From Streptomyces sp. CA-278952 (lineage in GTDB: Bacteria > Actinomycetota > Actinomycetes > Streptomycetales > Streptomycetaceae), in the NCBI RefSeq assembly GCF_028747205.1, contig NZ_CP112880.1, positions 4,526,001-4,590,000 of the forward strand: a stretch of 64,000 bases of DNA, in the 5' to 3' direction. The position numbers and the translations under genes are program-made. The notes under the pieces were generated by a model. It was not told where the DNA came from and made no database searches. It saw nothing but the letters and a program-made list of their open reading frames with translations. This document shows, in pieces, positions 46,502 through 55,330 of the stretch (position 1 is the first letter of the stretch; each line of letters begins with the position of its first letter).

Positions 46502-46939
46502 ATGAGCGCCACCGCCGACACCTCACCGGCTCCGTCCGCCGCCGTGATCACCGAACCCCTGCCCGACCTTCAGCTCCAGCTCCTCATCCAGCTCCTCGAC
46601 GAGGACCCCCGCTCCAGCCTGCCCCTCACCCTGACCCACCCGGGCGGCCTGCTGCACGGGGACGTCATCGGGCACGAGCAGTGGAAGGCCGAGTGGGCCA
46701 GGAGCCTGCGCCAGGTCGAGGGGGAGGGGGCCAACCTGCTCGCCGAGTTCCCCGAGACGGTCGACCAGGGCGTACGGGAACTGCGCGCCGACGAGGAGGC
46801 GGAGACGGCCCGGCTGCCCCGCTGGATCCATCTGCGGGACGTCACGCTCGTGGTCGGGGCCATGAGCCCGGTCTCCCTGCCGCTGTGGCGCGGACGCCTC
46901 GCCGACGTGTCGGGATGGGCGCTGGGCCGGCCGCAGTAG
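46502..46939 (+). CDS. Small hypothetical protein, possibly GvpU-like
   Basis: A 145-residue soluble, acidic protein. The core has a QLLIQLLDEDPRSSLPLTLT helix-strand, then GGLLHGDVIGHEQW and a final RLADVSGWALG strand. This order resembles the gas-vesicle accessory protein GvpU (a strand followed by GGLxxGxxI...W and a final RLxxVxGFxLG), but the match is from memory and weak. ATG at 46502 is preceded by GAAGGG. No other gas vesicle gene is in the window. Confidence 0.65.
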   Translation: MSATADTSPAPSAAVITEPLPDLQLQLLIQLLDEDPRSSLPLTLTHPGGLLHGDVIGHEQWKAEWARSLRQVEGEGANLLAEFPETVDQGVRELRADEEAETARLPRWIHLRDVTLVVGAMSPVSLPLWRGRLADVSGWALGRPQ

Positions 46940-46967
46940 GCGGCCGGCCGACTCCTAGAGTTGCGGC

Positions 46968-47324
46968 ATGACCGCAGAGAACGGCTTACCCGCCGACACC
47001 CCGGGATCGCCCGTCACCTTCATCAACGTCTTCGAGATCTCCGCCGACGAACTCGACGCGTTCGTCGAGAAGTGGGAGGAGCGGGCCCGCCTCATGCGCG
47101 AGAAGCCGGGCTTCATCGACTCGCGGATGCACCGGGCCCGCTCCTCGGACTCCCGCTTCCAGCTCGTCAACGTCTCCCACTGGGAGACCCAGGAGGCGTG
47201 GGAGGCCGCCACCGCCGACCCCGACTTCGCCTCCCGCACCCGGGCCGCGCGCGAGCAGACCGCGCGGCCGGTCACACCGAACCCGGCGGTCTACGACGTC
47301 GTCGTGGAACTCACCGCTCCCTGA
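46968..47324 (+). CDS. Antibiotic biosynthesis monooxygenase (ABM)-fold protein
   Basis: A 118-residue ferredoxin-like dimeric alpha-beta protein. The pattern VTFINVFEISADELDAFVEK, then PGFIDSRMHRARSSDSRFQL and WETQEAWEAATADPDF is typical of the ABM/YgiN family, which includes quinol monooxygenases and haem-degrading enzymes. The His in MHRA and the Trp are conserved features. The substrate is unknown. ATG at 46968 is 28 bp after the previous gene, so the two may share a transcript. Confidence 0.85.
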   Translation: MTAENGLPADTPGSPVTFINVFEISADELDAFVEKWEERARLMREKPGFIDSRMHRARSSDSRFQLVNVSHWETQEAWEAATADPDFASRTRAAREQTARPVTPNPAVYDVVVELTAP

Positions 47325-47341
47325 CCCGGACGGACCCACGC

Positions 47342-47382
47342 ACGTCGGCCCCGGCACCTGTGACGGTGACCGGGGCCGACGT
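47342..47382. terminator. Bidirectional terminator between ABM gene and argS
   Basis: ACGTCGGCCCCGG (47342-47354) pairs perfectly with CCGGGGCCGACGT (47370-47382), and the stem can extend with CACC/GGTG. It lies between convergent genes. Confidence 0.85.
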
Positions 47383-47401
47383 ACGTACAGCGGGTGCGGG
47401 A

Positions 47402-49174
47402 TCAGAGCCGCTCGGGCGTCCGGATGCCCAGCAGCGCCATCCCCTGGTGCAGGGTCCGGGCGGTCAGCTCGACCAGGAAGAGCCGGTTCTCGACGACCTC
47501 CGGGGCGTTGTCCGGGCTGAGCACCTGGCACTGGTCGTAGAACGTGGTCAGGTGGGACGCCAGCTGGTAGAGATACGCGGCCAGCTTGTGCGGCTCGTAG
47601 CCCGCGCCGACCTCGGCGAGGACCTCGCCGAACTGGTCCAGGTGCAGACCGAGCGCCCGCTCCGCCGGGGCCAGCTCCAGCTCCGGGTGGGCGGCCGGGA
47701 CCGCGTCCCCCGCCTTGCGCAGGATCGACTGGATCCGGGCGTACGCGTACTGGAGGTACACCGACGTGTCGCCGTGCAGCGCCACCATCTGGTCCAGGTC
47801 GAACTTGTAGTCCCGTACGGCGGAGGTCGACAGGTCCGCGTACTTCACGGCCCCGATGCCGACGTACCGGCCGTTCTCGACGATCTCGTCCTCGGACAGG
47901 CCCACCTTGTCGGCCTTGTCCCGGACGACCGCCGTGGCCCGCGTGACCGCCTCGTCGAGGAGGTCCTCCAGCCGCACGGTCTCGCCCTCACGGGTCTTGA
48001 ACGGCTTGCCGTCCTTGCCGAGGACCGTGCCGAACGCGAGCTGCACGGCCTTGACGTCCTCGTTCAGCCAGCCCGCCCGGCGGGCCGTCTCGAAGACCAT
48101 CTTGAAGTGCAGCGACTGCCGCGCGTCCACCACGTACACCAGGGTGTCCGCCTTGAGGTCCCGCACCCGGTTCCGGATCGCGGAGAGGTCGGTGGCCGCG
48201 TAGCCGTAGCCGCCGTTCGTCTTCTTCACGATGAGCGGGACCTTGTTGCCGTCCGGGCCCTTCACGTCGTCGAAGAACACGCACAGCGCACCCTCGGAGC
48301 GGACGGCGACGCCCGTCTCCTCCAGGATCCGGCAGGTCTCCTCCAGCATGTCGTTGTAGCCGGACTCACCGACGATGTCCGGGTCGTCGATCACCATGTC
48401 GAGCTTGTCGAACACCGAGTGGAAGTAGATCTTCGACTCGTCGACGAAGCGGTGCCACAGCTCCAGCGTCTCGGCATCCCCGGCCTGGAGGGCCACCACC
48501 CGGTCCCGGGACCGGGCCTTGAACTCCTCGTCGGAGTCGAACAGGACCCGCGACTCCTTGTAGACCCGGTTCAGCGTCGACATCGCCGCCTCGCCGTCGC
48601 TCGCGCCGCCCTCGTGCTTGAGCGCGCCCGGGTGCTCGATCAGATACTGGATGAGCATGCCGAACTGGGTGCCCCAGTCGCCGATGTGGTGCCGCCGGAC
48701 GACCCTCTCGCCGGTGAACTCCAGGATCTTGACCACGGCGTCGCCGATGACCGCCGACCGCAGGTGGCCGACGTGCATCTCCTTGGCCACGTTCGGCTGG
48801 GCGTAGTCGACGACCGTCGTGCCGGCGTCGTCCTTCAGCGGCACGCCGAGCCGGCCGTCGCCGTCCGCCGCCCGGGCGGCCAGCGTCTCGACGATCGCCC
48901 GGTCGGTGAGGGTGACGTTGAGGAAGCCGGGCCCGGACACCTCGATGTCCTTGATCAGCCCGCCCGCCGGGAGGGCGGCCGTGACCTGGGCGGCCAGCTC
49001 CCGCGGATTGCCCTTGAGCTTCTTGGCGAGCGCCAGGATGCCGTTGGCCTGGAAGTCGGCCCGGTCGCTACGTCGCAGCAGCGGGTCCGCGGCGCCGGCA
49101 TCCGGCAGAGCTGCCGTCAGGGCGTCCGCCAGCTGCTGCTGGAGCGTGGAAGCGAGGGAAGGGACCGAGGCCAT
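47402..49174 (-). CDS. argS: Arginyl-tRNA synthetase
   Basis: Charges tRNA-Arg; class I, 590 residues, a normal length. The N-terminal additional domain (1-110) recognises the tRNA D-loop. The HIGH motif is in [15 protein letters not shown] (HVGH). A canonical KMSKS is replaced by the [14 protein letters not shown] stretch, as in many ArgRS. The C-terminal anticodon-binding helical domain (DALRM type) includes [14 protein letters not shown], and the protein ends [11 protein letters not shown] at 49174 fits the family start; further upstream codons are not conserved in style. It is divergent from lysS with a 157-bp gap. Confidence 0.96.
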   Translation of the reverse strand: MASVPSLASTLQQQLADALTAALPDAGAADPLLRRSDRADFQANGILALAKKLKGNPRELAAQVTAALPAGGLIKDIEVSGPGFLNVTLTDRAIVETLAARAADGDGRLGVPLKDDAGTTVVDYAQPNVAKEMHVGHLRSAVIGDAVVKILEFTGERVVRRHHIGDWGTQFGMLIQYLIEHPGALKHEGGASDGEAAMSTLNRVYKESRVLFDSDEEFKARSRDRVVALQAGDAETLELWHRFVDESKIYFHSVFDKLDMVIDDPDIVGESGYNDMLEETCRILEETGVAVRSEGALCVFFDDVKGPDGNKVPLIVKKTNGGYGYAATDLSAIRNRVRDLKADTLVYVVDARQSLHFKMVFETARRAGWLNEDVKAVQLAFGTVLGKDGKPFKTREGETVRLEDLLDEAVTRATAVVRDKADKVGLSEDEIVENGRYVGIGAVKYADLSTSAVRDYKFDLDQMVALHGDTSVYLQYAYARIQSILRKAGDAVPAAHPELELAPAERALGLHLDQFGEVLAEVGAGYEPHKLAAYLYQLASHLTTFYDQCQVLSPDNAPEVVENRLFLVELTARTLHQGMALLGIRTPERL

Positions 49175-49331
49175 GTCTGGCTGCCGTTTCCGTAGGGGGT
49201 ACGAGGGGTTCTCTTGGGCGTCCAAGGGATCTCCCCAGTATCCCACGGGGCGTAAAGCCGTTTTCGCGCTGCGGGGGGTAGCTGGGAGAATGGTCCGGAC
49301 CCCATCGGGAAACGACAGACGAGAGAAGGAC

Positions 49332-51098
49332 GTGCCGACCGTGGCCGAGAGTCAGACCAGCACCGAGACCGACTGGGTCTCCCGCTTCGCGGACGATGTC
49401 ATCGCCGAATCGGAGCGTCGTGCGCCTGGCAAACCGGTCGTCGTCGCCTCCGGTCTGTCCCCGTCGGGCCCGATCCACCTCGGCAACCTCCGCGAGGTCA
49501 TGACCCCGCACCTGGTCGCCGACGAGATCCGCCGCCGCGGGCACACCGTGCGCCACCTGATCTCCTGGGACGACTACGACCGCTTCCGGAAGGTCCCGAA
49601 CGGGGTCCCCGGCGTGGACACGTCCTGGGCCGAGCACATCGGCAAGCCGCTGACCTCGGTGCCCGCCCCGGCCGGATCCGCCCACCCGAACTGGGCCGAG
49701 CACTTCAAGGCCGCCATGACGGCGGCCCTGGACGAGCTGGGCGTCGAGTACGACGGCATCAGCCAGACGGAGCAGTACACCGCCGGGACCTACCGCGAGC
49801 AGATCCTGCACGCGATGAAGCACCGTGCCGACATCGACGCCGTACTGGACCGCTACCGGACGAAGAAGGACCCGGCGGCCGCCCAGGGCAAGAACGGCAA
49901 GAAGCCGCAGCAGCAGAAGAAGGTCGACGAGGCCGAGCTGGAGGCCGCCGAGGGCTCCGGCGCCGCCGACGAGGACGACGGCAGCGGCAACACCGCCGGC
50001 TACTTCCCGTACAAGCCCTACTGCGGCAACTGCGAGAAGGACCTCACCGTCGTCACCTCCTACGACGACGACACCACCGAGCTGAACTACACCTGCTCGG
50101 CGTGCGGCTTCGCCGAGACGGTCCGCCTCAACGAGTTCAACCGCGGCAAGCTCGTCTGGAAGGTCGACTGGCCGATGCGCTGGGCGTACGAGGGCGTGAT
50201 CTTCGAGCCCAGCGGTGTCGACCACTCCTCGCCCGGCTCCTCCTTCGTGGTGGGCGGCCAGATCGTCCGCGAGGTCTTCGACGGCGTACAGCCCATCGGG
50301 CCCATGTACGCCTTCGTCGGCATCTCCGGCATGGCCAAGATGTCCTCCAGCAAGGGCGGGGTGCCCATCCCGGCCGACGCGCTGGAGATCATGGAGGCGC
50401 CGCTGCTGCGCTGGCTCTACGCCCGCCGCAGGCCCAACCAGTCGTTCAAGATCGCCTTCGACCAGGAGATCCAGCGGCTGTACGACGAGTGGGACTCGCT
50501 GGGCCGCAAGGTCGCCGACGGCACGGTGCTGCCCGCCGACGCCGCCGCGTACTCCCGTGCCGTCCGCACGGCGGCCGGGGAGCTACCGAGCACCCCGCAC
50601 CCGCTGCCGTACCGGACGCTCGCCTCGGTCGCCGACATCACCGCCGGCGCCGAGGACCAGACGCTGCGCATCCTCGGCGAGCTGGACCCGGCCAACCCGC
50701 TGACCTCGCTGGACGAGGCGCGCCCGCGCCTCGACCGGGCCGAGAACTGGATCACCACCCAGGTCCCGGCCGAGGCCCGCACCATCGTCCGGGACGAGCC
50801 CGACAAGGAACTGCTCGGTTCGCTCGACGACCAGGGCCGCGAGTCCCTGCGCCTCCTCCTGGAGGGGCTGGACGCGCACTGGTCGCTGGACGGGCTCACC
50901 ACGCTCGTCTACGGCGTGCCGAAGACGCTGGCGGGCCTGGAGCCGGACGCCAAGCCGACGCCCGAGCTGAAGGCCGCCCAGCGGTCCTTCTTCGCGCTGC
51001 TCTACCGGCTGCTCGTCAGCCGCGACACGGGGCCCCGCCTGCCCACGCTGCTGCTCGCGGTGGGGGCGGACCGGGTGCGCAGGCTGCTGGGCGCGTAG
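49332..51098 (+). CDS. lysS: Lysyl-tRNA synthetase, class I
   Basis: Charges tRNA-Lys with a class I fold (archaeal-type LysRS) rather than the class II enzyme of most bacteria. About 588 residues from GTG 49332; GTG 49341 (585 residues) has the better spacing from [21 protein letters not shown] contains the HIGH-like HLGN, and [10 protein letters not shown] is the KMSKS loop. A Cys4 zinc-finger-like insert (YCGNCEKD and CSACGFAE) and an acidic/Lys-rich low-complexity insertion (about residues 180-217) are visible. The C-terminal helical bundle binds the anticodon. It is followed by a 17-bp hairpin. Confidence 0.95.
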   Translation: MPTVAESQTSTETDWVSRFADDVIAESERRAPGKPVVVASGLSPSGPIHLGNLREVMTPHLVADEIRRRGHTVRHLISWDDYDRFRKVPNGVPGVDTSWAEHIGKPLTSVPAPAGSAHPNWAEHFKAAMTAALDELGVEYDGISQTEQYTAGTYREQILHAMKHRADIDAVLDRYRTKKDPAAAQGKNGKKPQQQKKVDEAELEAAEGSGAADEDDGSGNTAGYFPYKPYCGNCEKDLTVVTSYDDDTTELNYTCSACGFAETVRLNEFNRGKLVWKVDWPMRWAYEGVIFEPSGVDHSSPGSSFVVGGQIVREVFDGVQPIGPMYAFVGISGMAKMSSSKGGVPIPADALEIMEAPLLRWLYARRRPNQSFKIAFDQEIQRLYDEWDSLGRKVADGTVLPADAAAYSRAVRTAAGELPSTPHPLPYRTLASVADITAGAEDQTLRILGELDPANPLTSLDEARPRLDRAENWITTQVPAEARTIVRDEPDKELLGSLDDQGRESLRLLLEGLDAHWSLDGLTTLVYGVPKTLAGLEPDAKPTPELKAAQRSFFALLYRLLVSRDTGPRLPTLLLAVGADRVRRLLGA

Positions 51099-51120
51099 CG
51101 CCGCCGCGGTACGGACGACG

Positions 51121-51159
51121 AGGGCCGCCGCCCGGGAATGCCTCCCGGGCGGCGGCCCT
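51121..51159. terminator. Bidirectional terminator, 17-bp perfect stem
   Basis: AGGGCCGCCGCCCGGGA (51121-51137) pairs with TCCCGGGCGGCGGCCCT (51143-51159) around 5 nt, between the convergent lysS and DUF2637 genes. Confidence 0.88.
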
Positions 51160-51184
51160 TCGCCGTGCTGTGTTTGCCCGTACG

Positions 51185-52606
51185 TCAGGCGCTCTGGTCG
51201 GCGGTCACGCGCCGCATGTAGACGTCCCTGAACTGCGGCATCAGGTCCTGGAGCAGCTCGGTCGACCGGGGGTGGTGCACGTCGTGCCGGTCCGCCAGGT
51301 GGATGTCGAGGGTCTCGACGTTCGGGTACTGGCCTTCCTGATCGGTGTACGCGCTGAACTCCTCGTACGCCCGGTCGGCGAAGTCGTTGTCCTCCTGGGA
51401 CCACTCCTCCAACTGCGGCGCGTCCTCGGGTCCGGGGGCGGGCACGGCGGGCGGCTCCTCGTCGGCGGCCTGCTGTACGGGCTCCGGTCCCGTGGGCGGC
51501 TCCTCGCGGCGGGGGTGCGGGACCGCGCCGATCGTGCCGACGTTGCCGAGGGGCCGGGTACGTCCGGGGCCCAGGGGGACTGCGGCGGGGGTGGGGTCCA
51601 GGCCCTCCGCGTGCCGCGGGTCGTACGCGCTCGCGTGCGGGGCCTCCGGAAGCTTCTGGGCGGCGAACCAGGGGCTGTCGTGGGTGGGCGGGACCTGCGG
51701 GGTCTCCAGCGCCTGCTCGGGCTGCTGCTGGTGCTGCTGCTTCTGGTGATGTTGGTGGTGTTGCTGGGGCGTCTGCTTCTGGAGCGACGTCGGCTGTGGC
51801 TGCTGGTGCTGCGGGTGCTGCTGCGCCTGCTCCTGCCCCGGCTCCCGCTGGGGCTCGTACGGCAGCTCCGGCAGCTCCCCCTTGGGGCGGGACCCCCCGA
51901 CCGGTGGCAGCAGCGCCGGTTCGATGCCGGCGGCGGCGAGCCCGGCCGGGGCGGTCTCGGCGAGCGGCACGCCGTACTTCGCGAGGCGCAGCGGCATCAT
52001 CGACTCGACCGGGGCCTTGCGCCGCCAGTTGCGGCCGAAGCGGGCCTGGAGCCGGGCCTGGTAGATCAGCCGGTCCTGTTCGAGCTTGATGACCTGCTCG
52101 TAACTGCGCAGCTCCCAGAGCTTCATCCGCCGCCACAGCTTGAACGTCGGGATCGGTGAGAGCAGCCAGCGGGTCAGGCGGACGCCCTCCATGTGCCGGT
52201 CGGCCGTGATGTCCGCGATCCGGCCCACCGCGTGCCGTGCGGCCTCGACGGAGACGACGAACAGCACCGGGATCACCGCGTGCATCGCGGTGCCGAGCGG
52301 ATCCGGCCAGGAGGCCGCGCCGTTGAACGCGATCGTCGCGGCGGTCAGCAGCCACGCCGTCTGGCGCAGCAGCGGGAACGGGATCCGCATCCAGGTCAGG
52401 AGGAGGTCCAGGGCCAGCAGGACGCAGATGCCGGCGTCGATGCCGATGGGGAAGACCAGCGAGAACGCGCCGAACCCCTTGTCCTCCGCGAGTTCGCGCA
52501 CGGCGGCGTAGGAACCCGCGAAACCGATCGCGGCGATGAGCACCGCACCGGCGACGACGACCCCGATGAGTATCCGGTGCGTGCGTGTCAGCTGCATCGC
52601 GGCCAC
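51185..52606 (-). CDS. DUF2637 membrane protein (SpdB-like)
   Basis: A 473-residue protein. The N-terminal DUF2637 domain has four helices: about 12-36 (ILIGVVVAGAVLIAAIGFAG), 46-70 (FSLVFPIGIDAGICVLLALD), 78-98 and 104-128 (AMHAVIPVLFVVSVEAARHA). A basic region (LWRRMKLWELRSYEQVIKLE) follows. Then comes a long Gln/His/Pro-rich low-complexity stretch (about 255-300) and an acidic C-terminal domain of about 100 residues. DUF2637 also occurs in SpdB proteins of conjugative Streptomyces plasmids, but chromosomal copies are common. GTG at 52606 follows GGGGAGGGG at 7-nt spacing. Confidence 0.88.
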   Translation of the reverse strand: MAAMQLTRTHRILIGVVVAGAVLIAAIGFAGSYAAVRELAEDKGFGAFSLVFPIGIDAGICVLLALDLLLTWMRIPFPLLRQTAWLLTAATIAFNGAASWPDPLGTAMHAVIPVLFVVSVEAARHAVGRIADITADRHMEGVRLTRWLLSPIPTFKLWRRMKLWELRSYEQVIKLEQDRLIYQARLQARFGRNWRRKAPVESMMPLRLAKYGVPLAETAPAGLAAAGIEPALLPPVGGSRPKGELPELPYEPQREPGQEQAQQHPQHQQPQPTSLQKQTPQQHHQHHQKQQHQQQPEQALETPQVPPTHDSPWFAAQKLPEAPHASAYDPRHAEGLDPTPAAVPLGPGRTRPLGNVGTIGAVPHPRREEPPTGPEPVQQAADEEPPAVPAPGPEDAPQLEEWSQEDNDFADRAYEEFSAYTDQEGQYPNVETLDIHLADRHDVHHPRSTELLQDLMPQFRDVYMRRVTADQSA

Positions 52607-52788
52607 GCGCGATCCCCTCCCCGACCTCTGTAACCGAACCCGACTCGTGTGCCCGGCCTTGCTTTTCGGCCAGGCTCAGACGCCCGGCGAGGGGACAGCC
52701 TGGCACATGTGTGCGAGTTTTGTTGCGCGGGGAGGAGCGCGGACGCATTTCGGGACCGGCCGCCGGTGCCGTGGGTCGGCCGTGGTCG

Positions 52789-52866
52789 TCAGCTCTCGAT
52801 CAGTTGCCGGAACGCGGCGGTGTCGAAGACGCCCTCCATGCGAACGGCCTTGACCGCCGTGTTCAT
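52789..52866 (-). CDS. Possible 25-residue peptide
   Basis: ATG at 52866 with GGCGGGAG 3-10 nt upstream opens a 25-codon frame (start MNTAVKAVRMEGVFDTAAFR, end TGA 52791-52789). It lies alone in a 620-bp gap. The good ribosome binding site supports translation; no family is recognised, and it may equally be the end of a decayed gene. Confidence 0.35.
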   Translation of the reverse strand: MNTAVKAVRMEGVFDTAAFRQLIES

Positions 52867-53006
52867 CGCTCCCGCCTGCGCCGGAGGCGGTAGGAGACGG
52901 TGACCGCGGCCAGGACGGTGCACCCGGTCGGAATGCGGCACACCCTGCCGTCGCGGGAAGCGGAACTGCCGGACGCGGGACGGTCGTTCGGTCGTGTCGG
53001 CGCCCG

Positions 53007-53213
53007 GTGGGGTCCGGACGAAGCGGCGGACGCCCTGTGCGGTCTGTGGGGACTGTGGGCTGCGCCCAGCGACGGGACGCCCGCGGGGTGGCCGACGCGC
53101 ACTTCCTCCGGATCAAGCGTCAGCAGCGGATCCTGCTGGAGACGCTGCCCACGGCCGGCCAGTACCTGCGCCGACTCCAGGCCCGCCCCGCGGCGCGGGT
53201 CGGCCGGTACTGA
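53007..53213 (+). pseudogene. Possible C-terminal remnant of an unknown gene
   Basis: In the gap between the DUF2637 and DUF3558 genes, one plus-strand frame looks coding only near its end (DAHFLRIKRQQRILLETLPT, then GQYLRRLQARPAARVGRY and TGA at 53211-53213). The front half of the frame is not protein-like, and neighbouring frames carry no clear continuation. I read it as a surviving 3' end or a short gene of unknown type. Confidence 0.3.
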
Positions 53214-53226
53214 CCGCCGTCGGCGT

Positions 53227-54060
53227 TCAGGCCTTCTTGGCCGTGGTCTTGGGCTTGGCCTTGGATGTTGCTTCGGTGTCGCCCTTCGCGTCGCCCTTGG
53301 ATCCGTCCTCGGTGCCGCCCTTCGCCGGGGCGGAGGCCTTGGCGTCGGAGGTGTCGGCGACGGCGGCGACCGCTTCCTTCGCCGCTTTCTGGGCGCCCTT
53401 GACGATGCTCGCGGACGAGGGCGTCTTCGCACCCGCGTAGCCCGCGCCGTTGTACGTCAGGGTGACGACGACATTGCCCGTGCGCGCCACGACGGTGGCG
53501 TACGCGAAGTCCTCGTCCGTCTTGCTGAGGCCGTAGGTGACGGTCGTGGCCTCCTCGCCGATGCCCGTGGCGGGTTCGGCGGCGACCTTCTCGGCACCCT
53601 CCGAGGCCTTCGCCTTGGTGACCTGCTTCGTGTACTCGGCGGTGGCGCGCTCGGCGCCGCTGCCCAGCGACTGATCCGAGTCGAAGCGGGTGAAGCCGAC
53701 GTCCAGCCAGCGGTACTGCGAGCCGTCGACACCCTTGTCGTCCAGGCCGTTCCAGGAGCAACTGCTGCGGGCCGCCAGGTCGTTGGACCGTCCGGCCGTG
53801 CCGTTCTCCTTCTTGGCCTCGGGCACCAGGTCCTTGATCGTCTTCTTGGCGACCGAGGTGCACGGGTCGGGCAGATCGTCGAACCTCGCCGCTTCGACGG
53901 TGGGCTCCGTGGGCTTGGCGCTGGGGGTGCCGGACGACGAGGAGCCCGCGTTCTTCTTGCTGTCGGAGCCGGAGTCCGACGAGCAGCCGGCGGCTACGAG
54001 CATCACCGGAACGGCGGCGCAGGCGAGGATGCGGGACAGGCGCGGGGCTGATCGGTGCAT
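53227..54060 (-). CDS. DUF3558-type lipoprotein 1
   Basis: A 277-residue exported lipoprotein. Signal peptide with lipobox VAAGCSS (Cys about 26), a Ser/Gly/Lys linker, then a DUF3558-like domain: FDDLPDPCTSVAKKTIKDLV with the first Cys and ARSSCSWNGLDD with the second (probable disulfide), then the RWLDVGFTRFD strand and NVVVTLTYNGAGY. The tail is Lys/Ala/Thr-rich and ends TTAKKA. ATG at 54060 follows GAAGGAACC. It neighbours a paralogue with the same order of elements. The function is unknown. Confidence 0.87.
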   Translation of the reverse strand: MHRSAPRLSRILACAAVPVMLVAAGCSSDSGSDSKKNAGSSSSGTPSAKPTEPTVEAARFDDLPDPCTSVAKKTIKDLVPEAKKENGTAGRSNDLAARSSCSWNGLDDKGVDGSQYRWLDVGFTRFDSDQSLGSGAERATAEYTKQVTKAKASEGAEKVAAEPATGIGEEATTVTYGLSKTDEDFAYATVVARTGNVVVTLTYNGAGYAGAKTPSSASIVKGAQKAAKEAVAAVADTSDAKASAPAKGGTEDGSKGDAKGDTEATSKAKPKTTAKKA

Positions 54061-54252
54061 GGTTCCTTCACTCGGATGGCACGGAGCTCTCGGTGCTGGA
54101 GGTCTCGGTTCGTGCGGTGTACGGGTGGGCTCGGTAGCGGGGCGGTACGTCTTCCGGAGAGCCACGGTACGACGGCAGGCGGCCGTCCCGTGCCGCCGCC
54201 GAGGGCCCCCGGAGTCCGGAATCCGGCGGGTCGGGGGCCCGTGGGGCGGGGG

Positions 54253-55167
54253 CTATTCGCTGAGCGTATCGGCCAGTTTCCGGGCCAGTGCCTGGGCCTT
54301 CTCCTGAAGTTCCCTGCTGTCGGACACCTGTGTGACGAGGGCCGGCTGCTCGGCGTACCGGACGGTCACGACCACGTTCGATGTGCGGAATACCACGCTC
54401 ACCGTGCGGTGCTGTGCGGTGGAACCTGCCCGGGTGGGCAGATCGTGCAGAAATGCGGCATCTCCGAGGTTGTCGAGGACGCGCGAGGGGAGGGCGTCCT
54501 CCGTGCCGGCGCCGCTGCCGCCGTTGTCGCCCCCGCCGTCGTCCCCGGAGGGCGAGGGGCTCGCCGATCCGTCCGCCGAGGCCGATCCGTCCGCCGAGGC
54601 CGTGGCGTCCGCCGCCGCGTCCTCCGGCTCGTCCGTGTCGGCGTCCTTGCCGGGGTCCTTACCGGTGTCCTTCCCCTGCTCGCCCGGGGCGCCGCTGTCC
54701 TTCTCCGCGTCCGGCCCGGAGGGCGCCGGTGACGACAGGCCGGCGGCCTCCTCCTTCTTCGCGTACACGGTGTCGGCGCGGTCGTCGTCGCTGACCGCGG
54801 GGTCGTAGGAGACGACCCGCTCGAAGTCGATGGAGAGGCTCCGGGTGGCGTTCGGCGCGTCGGACTTCCAACCGCAGCCGACCTTGCGGTCGGTGTCGTA
54901 GGTGACGGACGCCGACCCCCGGAACACCTTCTCCTGCTGGTCCCCGGGCAGCTGCGCGGCGCCGGGCAGCAGGTCCTTCAGCATGCCGCGCGGCACGACA
55001 CGGCAGGGGGCGGGCAGGGTCTCGTACTTGCCCGGGGGGGCGGGGGTGACCGTCGGGCTGCCCGCCTTGCTGTCGGCGCCGTTCGCGTTGCTGTCGGAGC
55101 CGGCGCTGCAGCCGACGACGAGCGCTGCCAGAAGCGCGACGCCGGGTACGTACGCCATGTCTCGCAC
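54253..55167 (-). CDS. DUF3558-type lipoprotein 2
   Basis: A 304-residue paralogue of the neighbouring lipoprotein. Lipobox ALVVGCSA near residue 20. The PAPCRVVPRGMLKDLLPGA and KVGCGWKSDAPN segments again give a Cys pair spaced as in the first protein, then the SIDFERVVSYD strand and NVVVTVRYAEQP near the end. The two conserved halves are separated by a long acidic Gly/Ser/Asp-rich insertion (about 155-240) with the repeat ADGSASADGSAS. GTG at 55167 has GGGAG 9 nt upstream; ATG 55158 is an alternative. It is 193 bp from its paralogue, with its own leader. Confidence 0.85.
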   Translation of the reverse strand: MRDMAYVPGVALLAALVVGCSAGSDSNANGADSKAGSPTVTPAPPGKYETLPAPCRVVPRGMLKDLLPGAAQLPGDQQEKVFRGSASVTYDTDRKVGCGWKSDAPNATRSLSIDFERVVSYDPAVSDDDRADTVYAKKEEAAGLSSPAPSGPDAEKDSGAPGEQGKDTGKDPGKDADTDEPEDAAADATASADGSASADGSASPSPSGDDGGGDNGGSGAGTEDALPSRVLDNLGDAAFLHDLPTRAGSTAQHRTVSVVFRTSNVVVTVRYAEQPALVTQVSDSRELQEKAQALARKLADTLSE

Positions 55168-55330
55168 CGTCCCAGGCTCCCTTCGGTACGGAAAACGGGT
55201 TGCCGCTCGAAGGCGGCCGATGGACACAATGTGTATCGCACGCGCCGCTGTGAATGCCGGTCGGCCGACAGGTTTGCCGATCTTGGTACCGGTTTTGCGT
55301 TTTCAGTCTTTTCGGGGGAATCGAGGAGTT

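Noticed and set aside
46961..49195. 744-codon plus-strand frame opposite argS
   Set aside because: Shadow frame; argS is unambiguous.
50583..52748. 721-codon minus-strand frame across the end of lysS and the DUF2637 gene
   Set aside because: It crosses a strong terminator hairpin and two genes in other frames.
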